Position numbers and translations under genes: made by a program. A DNA stretch of 64,000 nucleotides, taken from the NCBI GenBank assembly GCA_038258425.1, contig JBBSPV010000001.1, positions 62,001 to 126,000 on the forward strand, in the 5' to 3' direction. Positions 39,803 through 48,694 of the stretch are shown one piece after another. Below the pieces are notes generated by a model. The model was given only the letters and a program-made list of their open reading frames with translations, had not been told where the DNA came from and ran no database searches. Within the stretch, counting starts at the first letter, position 1; every line of letters begins with the position of its first letter. The stretch is from DATLGB01 sp038258425. GTDB lineage: Bacteria > Actinomycetota > Thermoleophilia > Solirubrobacterales > Solirubrobacteraceae.

Positions 39803-41810
39803 GGCGCGCCGCCCGCTCGCCCTCGTGGACGGCCTCCAGCATCGACCGGCACGCGATGGCGTCGCCCACGCGCTGGACCGGGATGCCCGCGGCCTTGACC
39901 GCGAAGTACAGGTCGTTGACCGGCCGGTGCCAGCCCGCGAGCACGACGGTGTCGACGCCGTCGAGCACGACCTCCGCGCCCCGCTCAGTCAGCGTCACGG
40001 TGTCCTCCGACACCGAGGCGATGGACGCGAACGGGTGCGTCGTGATCGACGAGGCGAAGATCCGCGGCAGCAGCTTGCTCTGGCTGAAGGGGCCGATCTT
40101 CGCGCCCACGTAGGGCAGCGGCGTGCTCAAGTGGACGTCGTGACCACGGCCGTCGAGGTCGAGCGCGAGGCTGATCGCCTTCCAGCTGCCCTCGCCGTCG
40201 TCGGCGACGAGGACCCGGTGGCCGACCTCGGCTTCCTGCTCGAGCACGTCCCAGACGTTGAGCACGTGCTCGCGGTCGAGGCCGGGAGTCTCGTGGATGC
40301 CCTGGGCGAGGTTGCCGAGGATGTCGCTCCCGGGAGCCGAACCCGTCGCGACGATCACGTGGTCGGGCTCGAGCGCCAGGAGCTCGTCCGCGGACGGCGC
40401 CCAGTCGAGCCGGACGTCGACGCCGAGCTTGTCGACCTGGGTCTCGAGCCACGTGATGACCCCGGCGACCTCCTGGCGGCCCTCCACGCTCGCGGCGAGG
40501 CGCAGCTGCCCACCGACCTGCGGCCGGCGCTCGATCAGCGTCACCTCGTGTCCGGCGCGAGCGGCGATCTCGGCCGCCTTGAGTCCGGAGGGCCCCGCGC
40601 CGGCGACGACCACGCGTTTGGGCTGCTCGGTCGTCTGGAGCGTGCCGATGCCGAGCTCGAGCTCGTAACCGGCGGCCGGGTTGTGCACGCAGGTGGCGCT
40701 GGTCATCTTGAACAGGCGATCGATGCAGCCCTGGTTGCAGCCGATGCAGCGGCGGATGTCGTCCAACCGTCCCTCGCGCATCTTGTTGGCGATCTCCGGA
40801 TCGGCGATCTGGGCGCGGGTCATCGCCACCAGGTCGGCCTGCCCCTTGTCGAGCACGCTGACGGCCTCGCCGGGCTCGTTGATGCGCCCGACGGCGATCA
40901 CCGGGATCTCGACGGCCTCCTTGACCGCCTGGGCCAGCGAGGCCCAGATGAGCTTGGGGTGCTGCATGTCCGGCACGTTCTGGTTGGCCTCGAAGTACGT
41001 GGCGGCCTTCACGCAGATGTAGTCCACCCCGCCGGTCGCCTCGATCGCCCGCGCGATCGCCTGCGCGTCGGCGGGCTCGAGGCCGTGCGGGCTGTAGTCG
41101 TGGCCCTGCAGGTTGATCCCGACGAGGTAGTCCGGACCGACCTCGGCGCGCACCGCCTCGACAACCCGCAGCACGATGCGCATGCGGTTCTCCAGCGACC
41201 CGCCGTACTCGTCGTCGCGGAAGTTCGAGAAGTCCGACAGGAACGCCGCCAGCAGGTAGCCGCCGTAGCCCGAGTGGATCTCCACGCCGTCCATGCCGCC
41301 CTGCTTCGCGTGGCGGGCGCCGAGGGCGTGCGCGGCGACGATCTCGTCGATGTCCCCGGGCTCCATGGCCTTCGGCATCTCGAGGTTGAACGGGCACGGG
41401 ACGTTCGACGGGCTCCAGAGCGCCTGTTCCGTGAATGTCGACGACCCCTGCCGGCCCCCGTGGCCGAGCTGCATGACGATCCGCGCCCCGTGCTCGTGAA
41501 CCGCGTCCGCGATGCGACGCAAGCCCGGCACGATGGCCGGGTCGTACGCGTGCGGCTCACCCGGGACATCCTGCGACGTCGGGTGGATCTGGGGGAAGGC
41601 CATGCCGATCAGGCCGGCGCCGCCGATCGCGCGCTCGCGGTAGTAGGCGACGTGGCGGTCTGACGGCAGGAAGTTCTCTGCCAAGCCGGTGCCGTGACCC
41701 GTCATGACGACGCGGTTGCGAACGTCGACGGTGCCGAGCGTGATCGGCTCGAACAGCGGCGCCAGGTCGGTCGGGGTCTGCTCGAGGACGCTCAAGTGCG
41801 CGCCGCCCAC
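39795..41810 (-). CDS. Old-yellow-enzyme/2,4-dienoyl-CoA-reductase-type Fe-S flavoprotein
   Basis: A 671-residue three-domain flavoenzyme: FMN barrel (20-345), [4Fe-4S] site with Cys355, Cys358, Cys362 and Cys374, and an FAD/NAD(P) domain starting VVVAGAGPSGLKAAEIAARAG near 404. The barrel shows MQLGHGGRQGSS (111-122), EIHSGYGGYLLAAF and the FR-DEYGGSLENR motif. The family includes dienoyl-CoA reductase, trimethylamine dehydrogenase and BaiCD-type enoate/steroid reductases. HSGYGGY in place of the common HGAHGYL suggests a different substrate. The GTG at 41810 has AGGG upstream; a TTG at 41795 overlapping the thuA stop is an alternative. Confidence 0.87.
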   Translation of the reverse strand: MGGAHLSVLEQTPTDLAPLFEPITLGTVDVRNRVVMTGHGTGLAENFLPSDRHVAYYRERAIGGAGLIGMAFPQIHPTSQDVPGEPHAYDPAIVPGLRRIADAVHEHGARIVMQLGHGGRQGSSTFTEQALWSPSNVPCPFNLEMPKAMEPGDIDEIVAAHALGARHAKQGGMDGVEIHSGYGGYLLAAFLSDFSNFRDDEYGGSLENRMRIVLRVVEAVRAEVGPDYLVGINLQGHDYSPHGLEPADAQAIARAIEATGGVDYICVKAATYFEANQNVPDMQHPKLIWASLAQAVKEAVEIPVIAVGRINEPGEAVSVLDKGQADLVAMTRAQIADPEIANKMREGRLDDIRRCIGCNQGCIDRLFKMTSATCVHNPAAGYELELGIGTLQTTEQPKRVVVAGAGPSGLKAAEIAARAGHEVTLIERRPQVGGQLRLAASVEGRQEVAGVITWLETQVDKLGVDVRLDWAPSADELLALEPDHVIVATGSAPGSDILGNLAQGIHETPGLDREHVLNVWDVLEQEAEVGHRVLVADDGEGSWKAISLALDLDGRGHDVHLSTPLPYVGAKIGPFSQSKLLPRIFASSITTHPFASIASVSEDTVTLTERGAEVVLDGVDTVVLAGWHRPVNDLYFAVKAAGIPVQRVGDAIACRSMLEAVHEGERAARRV

Positions 41811-42451
41811 TGCAGGCCCTGGCGGACGAGCCGCTCGGCCTCAGGGATGCGCAGCTCGTCCGGCACGTGCCCGGGCGAGCTGTAGAAGACGCGCCCGTCG
41901 CCCCACCGGTGGGTGTAGACGGCCGGCATGACGACGCCGTCGGCCCAGGGCCAGTGCTCGCCGCTGAACGTCGTGGTGGCCAGCACGTGCGCGGACGGGT
42001 CGACGTGCATGTAGTACTGCTCCGAGGCGATCTCGAAGGAGTCGACCCCCGCCGTCACCGGGTGATCCCGATCGACGATGTCGATCGTGTACGGGACCGG
42101 CACCCCCTCGCCTCCCGGATGGTCGAGGAACGAGGCGCCGCAGAGCAGGGAGAACTGCAGGCTGGAGCGGAACGAGGCCGCCATGCCGTGCCAGCCGGCC
42201 AGGCCCGTGCCGGTGCGCACCGCCTCGTGCAGGCGCTGCTCGGCGTGCTCGGGCAGGTCCTCCGTCGTCATGGCCTGGGTCCAGCCGAGGACGATCAGGT
42301 CGTAGCCCGTGAGGTCGCGCTCGAGCACGTACGGGTCGTTCGTATCGTCGACGTCGAAGCCGAGGTCGCCCATGACGCCGTGTGCCCAGTCGGCGACGTC
42401 GTAGGGCAGGTGGCCGGGCCAGCCGCCGTACAGGTAGAGCACGCGGGCCAT
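41792..42451 (-). CDS. ThuA-like (trehalose-utilisation-type) domain protein
   Basis: A 219-residue protein with the class-I glutamine-amidotransferase-like fold of ThuA: VLYLYGGWPGHLPYDVADW, YDLIVLGWTQAMT, GLAGWHGMAASFR (the elbow region, Gly-Trp-His-Gly), YTIDIVDRDHPVTAGV and MPAVYTHRWGDGRVFYSSPGH. ThuA proteins occur with sugar-oxidation genes and are tied to 3-keto-glycoside metabolism in trehalose/sucrose systems; their exact reaction is unsettled. First gene of the seven-gene operon. The ATG at 42451 is fixed by a TAGCCT -10 box 7 bases upstream. Confidence 0.82.
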   Translation of the reverse strand: MARVLYLYGGWPGHLPYDVADWAHGVMGDLGFDVDDTNDPYVLERDLTGYDLIVLGWTQAMTTEDLPEHAEQRLHEAVRTGTGLAGWHGMAASFRSSLQFSLLCGASFLDHPGGEGVPVPYTIDIVDRDHPVTAGVDSFEIASEQYYMHVDPSAHVLATTTFSGEHWPWADGVVMPAVYTHRWGDGRVFYSSPGHVPDELRIPEAERLVRQGLQWAART

Positions 42452-42458
42452 CGCCAGG

Positions 42459-42501
42459 AGGCTAAGAAGGCCGGGGAGGCAGCACAACGGGCATTGTGTG
42501 C
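42459..42501 (-). promoter_or_regulatory. Promoter and candidate operator of the thuA operon
   Basis: On the minus strand, -35 TTGTGC (42482-42487), 17-base spacer, -10 TAGCCT (42459-42464), then 7 bases to the ATG. An inverted repeat GCACAACGGGCATTGTGTGC (42482-42501) covers the -35, with nested CACAA/TTGTG arms. Half-sites match the motif between pucR and the hisD-like gene. It also lies just beyond the pucR stop codon. Confidence 0.5.
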
Positions 42502-42520
42502 AGACCGCGGTCCGTCGGCT

Positions 42521-44152
42521 TCACGCGTGCGCCCGCGCCTTGGCGGCGCCGCGCGCGGGCTGATCCGTCAGGAGCTCTCGGGCCCGGAGTGCGACGTAGA
42601 GCCGCGCCCGCCGGTCCGGCGAGTCGACGGAGTAGCCCAGGATCTGTTCCAGCCGCTCGAGCCGGTAGTACACGGATCGGCGGCGCAGGTGTAGCAGGCC
42701 TGCGGTGGCGATCTTGGAGCCGTTGGCCTGCAGGTAGGCGTCCAGCGTCCGCATGAGGTCCGCGTGGTGCTCGGCGTCGTGGGCAATCAGGTCGCCGAGC
42801 TCGCCCTCGACGAAGTTCGCGAGCTCCGGTCCGTTGACGAGCGGGGCGAGCAGCCGGTGCAGAGCGAGGTCGTCGTAGCGCTGCACGTGGCCTCCGCTGT
42901 CGGCCGGGGCGAAGCGGTGGGCGGCCAGCGCCTCCCGGAAGGCACGCGGAAGCGCGGCCGGGGGGCACTGGCGGCTCATCCCGACGTCGCGCGACCACGG
43001 GACGTTCGCGTGGATGCGCTCGGCGACGGCTGCGGCGGCCGCGTCGAGACCGCCGGTCGGATGGGCGGACGCCACGGCCACGACGATGCCCTCCAGCGTG
43101 CCGACCACGCTGGCCCAGCGCTGATGCGACAGCGCCTCGCGCACGATGGGGATCAGCTCCCCGAGCGGGTCGTCGCCGTCCTTGGCTGGACGGTGCGAGG
43201 GCGCGGGTCCGAGAGCCAGCGTGACGAGCTCGCCATCCAGGTCGATCCCGAGGCCCGTCGCGCGCGCGACGCACGCCTGGGCGTCGGAGTCGTCGTCGAA
43301 CGCGAGTCCCCGGACGAGCGCCTCCTCCGCCGCATCGCTGAGGTACGCGTCGCGCTCGCTCATCAGGTGCAGGGCGATCGTCGCCGCCATCCGGCCGAGC
43401 ACGAGCCCGACGACGGAGTCGAGCGGACCGTCGACCTCGAGCACGTGCAGCCGCCCCCACCGGTCGCCGCGCAGCACGACGTCGACCCAGGCGCAGGGCG
43501 GGTCCGCCACGCGCGCGCTCGATACCCCCGCCCGATCCGGTCGGTGTGCCGAGCGGGAGTGTCGCTGCCACGCTCGCAGGATCGGGGCGAAGGCGCCCGA
43601 AGCCCGACCGAACGCCACGACCCGGTGGGTGGCGTCCTCGAGGATGACCGGATTGTGCAGGCGCTCGGACAGCAGGTCGAGCATGGCCGGCAGCGTCGCG
43701 CCCTCGACGATCATCTTGCCCATGTCGTCCTCGATGTCCGTCGCCCGCAGCAGCGTCGCGTGCGCGGAGCTGATCAGCTGGGTGTGCACGAGGTGGGTGA
43801 CCGCCACGAACGGCACCTCGCGATCGAGCGACACGAGCACCAGGTCGCCGCGCTCGGCTTCGTCGATCATCTCGGGCGGGATGCGATCGAAGCCCCGGCC
43901 GAGCTCGATGATCACCGCCGCGGCGCCGGCCTGCGCGAGCTCGCGCACGTAGCGCCGGTGGTCCTTGGGGGTGCTCGGCAGGCCGGTCGCCGCCGTGAGC
44001 AGAACCTCGCCTCCGGTGAGGTACCGGGCGATGTCGGCGATCTCACCAGTGTGCACCCAGCGGACGGCACGGCCGAGGTGCGCCCGCCCCGCGAGGACGG
44101 TCACGCCGGACTGCACGAGCAGGTCGAGATCGAGGAGCTCGCCGATGTCCAC
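42521..44152 (-). CDS. PucR-family transcriptional regulator
   Basis: A 543-residue PucR-type regulator. The N-terminal domain (1-130, MDIGELLDLDLLVQSGVTVLAG) is the PucR/purine-catabolism sensor. A GGDEF-like/CdaR middle follows. The C-terminal helix-turn-helix of the CdaR/PucR kind is LMRTLDAYLQANGSKIATAGLLHLRRRSVYYRLERLEQILG. Such proteins activate or repress catabolic operons in response to a pathway metabolite. It sits between the thuA operon and the divergent hisD-like operon, with shared motif sites at both ends. It has its own leaderless promoter (TTGACC, 18-base spacer, TAGATT, 6 bases to GTG). Confidence 0.87.
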   Translation of the reverse strand: MDIGELLDLDLLVQSGVTVLAGRAHLGRAVRWVHTGEIADIARYLTGGEVLLTAATGLPSTPKDHRRYVRELAQAGAAAVIIELGRGFDRIPPEMIDEAERGDLVLVSLDREVPFVAVTHLVHTQLISSAHATLLRATDIEDDMGKMIVEGATLPAMLDLLSERLHNPVILEDATHRVVAFGRASGAFAPILRAWQRHSRSAHRPDRAGVSSARVADPPCAWVDVVLRGDRWGRLHVLEVDGPLDSVVGLVLGRMAATIALHLMSERDAYLSDAAEEALVRGLAFDDDSDAQACVARATGLGIDLDGELVTLALGPAPSHRPAKDGDDPLGELIPIVREALSHQRWASVVGTLEGIVVAVASAHPTGGLDAAAAAVAERIHANVPWSRDVGMSRQCPPAALPRAFREALAAHRFAPADSGGHVQRYDDLALHRLLAPLVNGPELANFVEGELGDLIAHDAEHHADLMRTLDAYLQANGSKIATAGLLHLRRRSVYYRLERLEQILGYSVDSPDRRARLYVALRARELLTDQPARGAAKARAHA

Positions 44153-44158
44153 GTGACG

Positions 44159-44238
44159 AATCTACGCGGACTGTGCAGCGCTGGTCAAACCTCTTCGCAC
44201 ATTGTGTCTTGCCCCCAGCCGAGACCACCGCCCAGACT
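44159..44238. promoter_or_regulatory. Divergent pucR/hisD-like promoter region with shared operator
   Basis: For pucR (minus): -35 TTGACC (44183-44188), 18-base spacer, -10 TAGATT (44159-44164). For the hisD-like gene (plus): -35 TTGCCC (44209-44214), 18-base spacer, -10 CAGACT (44233-44238), 8 bases to GTG. The dyad GCACATTGTGTC (44197-44208) lies exactly between the two -35 boxes, a classic position for a regulator acting on both genes. Confidence 0.55.
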
Positions 44239-44246
44239 CCGCGGAC

Positions 44247-45524
44247 GTGATCAGCTACCTCAAGCGGGCCGACCAGGCGCCCGTCGCCAGCGACCCTTGG
44301 ATCGCCAAGGTCGTCAGCGACATCCTGCTCGACGTCGAGCGCCGGGGCGTGGACGCCGTCCGCGAGTACTCCGAGCGGTTCGACTCCTGGGCCCCGGAGC
44401 GCTTCGTGCTCGCCGAACGCGACGTCGACCGTGCGATGGAGCAGGTCCCGGAGTCGCTGCGCAACCACATCGACTTCGCCGCGGAGCAGATCCGGACCTT
44501 CGCGCGCGCCCAGCGCGAGACGCTCCAGGACCTGGAGATGGCCACCCTTCCCGGCGTGACGCTCGGTCACCGCCACGTGCCCGTCGCGTCGGTCGGCGCC
44601 TACGCCCCCGGCGGGCGCTACCCGCTGATCGCCTCGTCGCTGATGACGACCGTCGTGCCCGATGTTGCGGGCGTCGGACGCATCGTGTGCGCGGCGCCCC
44701 CGATCGACGGCACCGGCATCGCCCCGGCCATGCTCTACGCCATGCGCACGGGCGGCGCCGAGAGCGTCGTGTGCGTCGGTGGCGCGCACGGGCTGGCGGC
44801 TCTGGCGTTCGGCATCGAGGACGTGCCGCCCGTCGACATGATCGTCGGCGCGGGCAACGCCTACGTCGCCGAAGCTAAGCGCCAGCTGTTCGGCCGCGTC
44901 GGCATCGACCTGCTGGCGGGGCCGAGCGAGGTGTCGGTCATCGTCGACGAGACGAGCGACCCGGAGCTCGCGGCGGCCGACATCGCCGGGCAGCTCGAGC
45001 ATGGCGTCACCTCCGTCGGGTGGCTGATCAGCACGTCCCGTGCCATCGCGGAGCAGACCGTCGCGGCGATCGAGCGGCGGATCGCCGAGCTGCCGACGGG
45101 CGAGGTCGCCGCGAAGGCGTGGCGCGACTACGGCGAGGTGATCCTGTGCGACACGCCCGAAGCGGCGGCGGAGGCCTCCGACATGACGGCCAGCGAGCAC
45201 ATCGAGGTCCACACGGCGGATCCCGACTGGTTCCTCGCACGCCTGACGAACTACGGATCGCTCTTCCTGGGCAGCCACACGACGGTGCCCTACGGGGACA
45301 AGGGCATCGGTACGAACCACGTGCTGCCGACGGCCGGTGCGGCGCGCTACACCGGCGGCCTGTGGGTCGGCAAGTTCCTCAAGACGCTGACCTATCAGCG
45401 TGCCACGGCCGAGGGCAGCGCCGCGATCGCGCCGACCGTCGTTGCCATCGCCGAGGCCGAGCGGCTGCCGGGCCACGCGCGCAGCGCCCAGGAGCGCCTG
45501 GACCGAGCCGCGCAGCGTGCCTGA
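44247..45524 (+). CDS. Histidinol-dehydrogenase-family catabolic dehydrogenase
   Basis: A 425-residue zinc- and NAD-dependent dehydrogenase of the HisD family. All catalytic residues align: zinc ligands Gln249 and His252 (GQLEHG), Asp351 (YGDKGIG) and His410 (PGHARS), with the base pair Glu317-His318 (ASEHIE). No histidine-biosynthesis gene is nearby; its partners are a lyase and a ThDP enzyme. HisD homologues in catabolic clusters include HpsN, which oxidises a terminal diol carbon of dihydroxypropane sulfonate to the acid. Here an alcohol-to-carboxylate four-electron oxidation of an unknown diol or amino alcohol is the best inference. GTG start. Confidence 0.82.
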   Translation: MISYLKRADQAPVASDPWIAKVVSDILLDVERRGVDAVREYSERFDSWAPERFVLAERDVDRAMEQVPESLRNHIDFAAEQIRTFARAQRETLQDLEMATLPGVTLGHRHVPVASVGAYAPGGRYPLIASSLMTTVVPDVAGVGRIVCAAPPIDGTGIAPAMLYAMRTGGAESVVCVGGAHGLAALAFGIEDVPPVDMIVGAGNAYVAEAKRQLFGRVGIDLLAGPSEVSVIVDETSDPELAAADIAGQLEHGVTSVGWLISTSRAIAEQTVAAIERRIAELPTGEVAAKAWRDYGEVILCDTPEAAAEASDMTASEHIEVHTADPDWFLARLTNYGSLFLGSHTTVPYGDKGIGTNHVLPTAGAARYTGGLWVGKFLKTLTYQRATAEGSAAIAPTVVAIAEAERLPGHARSAQERLDRAAQRA

Positions 45525-45531
45525 GGCGAGC

Positions 45532-46884
45532 ATGACCGAGGACCGCGCCGCGGCCACGGCGTCGCGCGTCGAGCACGATCTGATCGGCGACCGCCGCCTG
45601 CCGGCCGACGTCCGCTACGGGATCCACACGGATCGCGCCATGGAGAACTTCCGCCGTCCTTCGGCGCTGCGCGTGTGCGACGTGCCGGAGCTCGGCCGGG
45701 CCTTCGGGCTCGTCAAGCTCGCCGCGCTGCAGACCAACGTCGAGTGCGGCGTCATCGGCGGACGCGTCGTCCCGGCCCTCGAGGAGGCGTGCCGCGACCT
45801 GATCGACGACCGCGCCGGGCTGCGCCGAGGTCTCGTGGTCCCGATCGTGCAGGGCGGCGCCGGCACCTCGACGAACATGAACGTCAACGAGGTGCTGGCC
45901 AACCGGGCCCTCGAGCTCCTCGGGCATCCCCACGGCGACTACGACCACTGCCACCCGAACGACCACGTCAACCGGTCGCAGTCCACGAACGACGTCTATC
46001 CGACGGCGCTGCGCCTGGCGTTGATGCAGCGCGGGACGCGGGTCGAGCACGCCGTGGGCCGACTCATCTCCGCGCTACGCGCCAAGGGCGACGAGCACCA
46101 GCACGTCGTCAAGCTCGGCCGGACGCAGCTGCAGGACGCGGTGCCGTTGTCCGTCGCGGACGAGTTCGCCGCCTGGGCCGATGCGCACGAGGCCGCGGTT
46201 GTGGCGCTCGCCGCCAGCCGCCGGGGCCTGCACGAGGTCAACCTCGGCGGCACCGCGATCGGCACCGGCTTGACCGCGCCCGCCGGCTACGGGGACGTCG
46301 TCGTCGCGCGCCTCGCGGAGCTCTCGCACCTGCCGCTCGCCGCCGCTCCGCGGCTGGTGTCGGCGACCACGGACACCGCGGGCCTACTGGCCGTCAGCTC
46401 GGCGCTGCGCGGGCTGGCGATCGCCCTGGCGAAGCTCGCCAACGACCTCCGCCTGCTCGCCTCGGGCCCGGGCGCCGGGCTGGGCGAGCTGCACCTGCCT
46501 GCCGTGCAGGGCGGCTCGTCGATGATGCCGGGCAAGGTCAACCCGGTGATCCCGGAGTACGTCAACCAGCTGGCCTTCCAGGTGCGCGGCGCGGACGCCG
46601 CCGTGGCGCTGGCGCTCGACGCGGGTCAGCTGCAGCTGCACGCGATGCTGCCCGTCGTGGCGTACGAGCTGCTGACCGCCCAAGAGGACCTCGCGGCCGC
46701 GGTCAACGCCGTGCACACGCGCTGCGTGATCGGCATCGACGTCGACGCGGACCGCATGACCGCGATGGCCGGCATCGGACTCGGCGAACTGTCCGAGCTT
46801 GCCGCTGAGGGCGGCTACGCCGCGGCCACTCGCATGGCCGTCGAGGCGCACCGAACCGTCGAACCCGACCCCGAGCAGATCTAG
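45532..46884 (+). CDS. Aspartase/fumarase (class II) family lyase
   Basis: A 450-residue member of the aspartase/fumarase superfamily, normally a homotetramer. The three conserved regions are GTSTNMNVNEVLANRA (111-126), HPNDHVNRSQSTNDVYP (141-157) and the signature loop GGSSMMPGKVNPVIPEYV (from 327), which holds the catalytic Ser. The NDHVN wording is aspartase-like rather than fumarase-like. Family members eliminate ammonia, an amine or water from a succinyl moiety. Its position between a HisD-like and a ThDP enzyme suggests cleavage of an N-substituted or oxygenated succinate from a larger substrate. The start ATG is 7 bases after the previous stop. Confidence 0.85.
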   Translation: MTEDRAAATASRVEHDLIGDRRLPADVRYGIHTDRAMENFRRPSALRVCDVPELGRAFGLVKLAALQTNVECGVIGGRVVPALEEACRDLIDDRAGLRRGLVVPIVQGGAGTSTNMNVNEVLANRALELLGHPHGDYDHCHPNDHVNRSQSTNDVYPTALRLALMQRGTRVEHAVGRLISALRAKGDEHQHVVKLGRTQLQDAVPLSVADEFAAWADAHEAAVVALAASRRGLHEVNLGGTAIGTGLTAPAGYGDVVVARLAELSHLPLAAAPRLVSATTDTAGLLAVSSALRGLAIALAKLANDLRLLASGPGAGLGELHLPAVQGGSSMMPGKVNPVIPEYVNQLAFQVRGADAAVALALDAGQLQLHAMLPVVAYELLTAQEDLAAAVNAVHTRCVIGIDVDADRMTAMAGIGLGELSELAAEGGYAAATRMAVEAHRTVEPDPEQI

Positions 46885-46903
46885 AACCCGAGGGAGAACA
46901 CGC

Positions 46904-48694
46904 ATGCCCACGCTCACCGGCGGAGAGATCGTCGCCCAGACCCTGACCAACTACGGCGTCGAACAGGCGGCCGGCATCCCGGGCCACGGGGTCTGGTCGC
47001 TGCTCGACGGCTTCCTCCAGGACGGCTCCTCCGTCGGACTGACGCAGGTCTTCCACGAGCAGAGCGCCGTTCACATGGCCGACGGCTACTGGCGCGCGTC
47101 GGGCAAGCCGATGGCCGCGCTGACCTCCGTCGGCCCGGGGGCCGTGAACACGCTGATGGGCCTGGCCACGGCCTACTCGGACTCCACGAGCCTGCTGTGC
47201 ATCACTGGCGCGCCGCCGACGCACATGCAGGGCCACGGGACGATGCAGGAGCTCGACCGCGTCCGGGCCAACAACTTCCCGCAGATGGTGGGTCCGGCCG
47301 TCAAGCGCCAGTTCGTCGCCCACACCGTCGCGGAGCTGCCCTTCGTCCTGCACCGCGCGTTCAACGCCATGCTCACCGGCCGCCCGGGCCCCGTGCACAT
47401 CGAGGTGCCGATGGACGTGCAGGCCGCCTCCGCCGAGGTGGCGCTGCACGACCTCGAACGCCGCATGCCCCAGGGCCGAGTGCATCCGGACCCGGACGCC
47501 GTCGAGGCTGCCGCCCGTGTGCTGGCCGGCGCGAAGCGGCCCGTCATCGTCATCGGCGGAGGCCTGATCACCGCCGAGGCGAGCGCCGAGCTGGTGGAGC
47601 TCGCCGAGAAGGTCCAGGCCGCCGTCGTGACGACCTGGAACGGCAAGGGTGGCTTCCCGGAGGATCACCGGCTGTTCGCGGGCGCCGTCGGCCAGACGGG
47701 CACGACGGCCGGGAACCAGATCGCCGCCGGCGCCGACGTCGTCCTCGCCGTGGGCTGCCGCTTCACGGACTGGTCCGCCTCGAGCTACCGCAAGGGCGTC
47801 TCGTTCTCCCTGCCGCCCGGCAAGCTCATCCACATCGACATCGACCCGTACGAGATCGGCAAGAACTACCCGGCCGAGGTCGGCATCGTGGCCGACGCCA
47901 AGCCGGCCCTGGCCGACCTCGTGCAGGCCGTCGACGCGCGCAGCGAGGGCGACCTCACTGACCACCTGCACGCGCTCGCGGGGCTCAGGCAGGAGTGGGC
48001 GGAGAAGACCGCCCGACGCACGGACAGCGACGACTTCCCGTTCACCTCGCAGCGGCCGCTGCGCGATCTGCGCCGGGCGATGGCGCGCGACGGGATCATC
48101 GTCGCCGGCTCGGGCAACCCGCAGGGCGCCGTCAAGCAGTCCTTCCCCGTATACGAGCCGCGGACCCACATGACGGCCGGCGGCTACTCGTCCATGGGTT
48201 GGGCCGTGCCGGCCGCGATCGGCGCCAAGCTCGCGCAGCCGGAGCGCCAGGTCGTCTGCCTCGCGGGTGACGGCGACTTCCTCATGAGCGTCCAGGAGCT
48301 CGGCGTGGTCGCCCAGCACGAGATCCCCGTGTGCTTCGTCATCCCCAACAACGAGGGCTACCTCTCCATCCGCGGCGGGCAGCGCAAGATCACCGACCGC
48401 CACGTCATCAGCGAGTTCACGCGCAAGGACGGCTCGCCGTACGGCGTCGAGCTGGCCGAGGTCGCGCGTGGCTTCGGGGTGCAGAGCTGGCGCGTGGAGG
48501 ACCCGGCCGAGCTCGAGCCCACGTTCCGCACGGCCCTCGAGACCGGCGGGCCGACCGTCGTCGAGGTGCCCACCGCGCGCGACGCGGCCGGCCCCTGGGT
48601 CCCCGGCTGGTGGGACTTCCCCGTGCCGGCGTACATCACGGACGAGCGCCAGTCGGACTACTGGGCCGAGCGCGCCGAGGAGCAGCACCTCTAG
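46904..48694 (+). CDS. Thiamine-diphosphate-dependent enzyme, acetolactate-synthase-like superfamily
   Basis: A 596-residue ThDP enzyme with three domains. The PYR domain has the activating Glu52 in VFHEQSAVHMADGY. The central domain spans about 190-340. The PP domain carries the GDG-x(25)-N ThDP/Mg motif starting GDGDFLMSVQELG and ending PNN. IPGHGVWSLLDGF near the start and the HEQ motif recall ring-cleaving or aldehyde-ligating members (IolD-like) more than biosynthetic acetolactate synthase, and no small regulatory subunit follows. The reaction (decarboxylation, ligation or C-C hydrolysis of a 2-oxo compound) cannot be fixed. AGGGAGA precedes the ATG. The stop shares CTAG with the converging MFS stop. 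Confidence 0.83.
   Translation: MPTLTGGEIVAQTLTNYGVEQAAGIPGHGVWSLLDGFLQDGSSVGLTQVFHEQSAVHMADGYWRASGKPMAALTSVGPGAVNTLMGLATAYSDSTSLLCITGAPPTHMQGHGTMQELDRVRANNFPQMVGPAVKRQFVAHTVAELPFVLHRAFNAMLTGRPGPVHIEVPMDVQAASAEVALHDLERRMPQGRVHPDPDAVEAAARVLAGAKRPVIVIGGGLITAEASAELVELAEKVQAAVVTTWNGKGGFPEDHRLFAGAVGQTGTTAGNQIAAGADVVLAVGCRFTDWSASSYRKGVSFSLPPGKLIHIDIDPYEIGKNYPAEVGIVADAKPALADLVQAVDARSEGDLTDHLHALAGLRQEWAEKTARRTDSDDFPFTSQRPLRDLRRAMARDGIIVAGSGNPQGAVKQSFPVYEPRTHMTAGGYSSMGWAVPAAIGAKLAQPERQVVCLAGDGDFLMSVQELGVVAQHEIPVCFVIPNNEGYLSIRGGQRKITDRHVISEFTRKDGSPYGVELAEVARGFGVQSWRVEDPAELEPTFRTALETGGPTVVEVPTARDAAGPWVPGWWDFPVPAYITDERQSDYWAERAEEQHL

Noticed and set aside
40621..41810. Fe-S flavoenzyme as a genuine 2,4-dienoyl-CoA reductase of fatty-acid oxidation
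   Set aside because: Domain plan fits, but the active-site segment differs from the usual HGAHGYL form and the operon holds no acyl-CoA enzymes.
44247..45524. True histidinol dehydrogenase of histidine biosynthesis
   Set aside because: Catalytic residues fit, but no other his gene is near and the operon partners and PucR regulation are catabolic.
44247..48694. Dihydroxypropane-sulfonate or sulfoacetaldehyde pathway (HpsN with Xsc)
   Set aside because: The ThDP enzyme does not resemble Xsc at its N-terminus, and no phosphotransacetylase, sulfolactate enzyme or sulfite exporter is visible.
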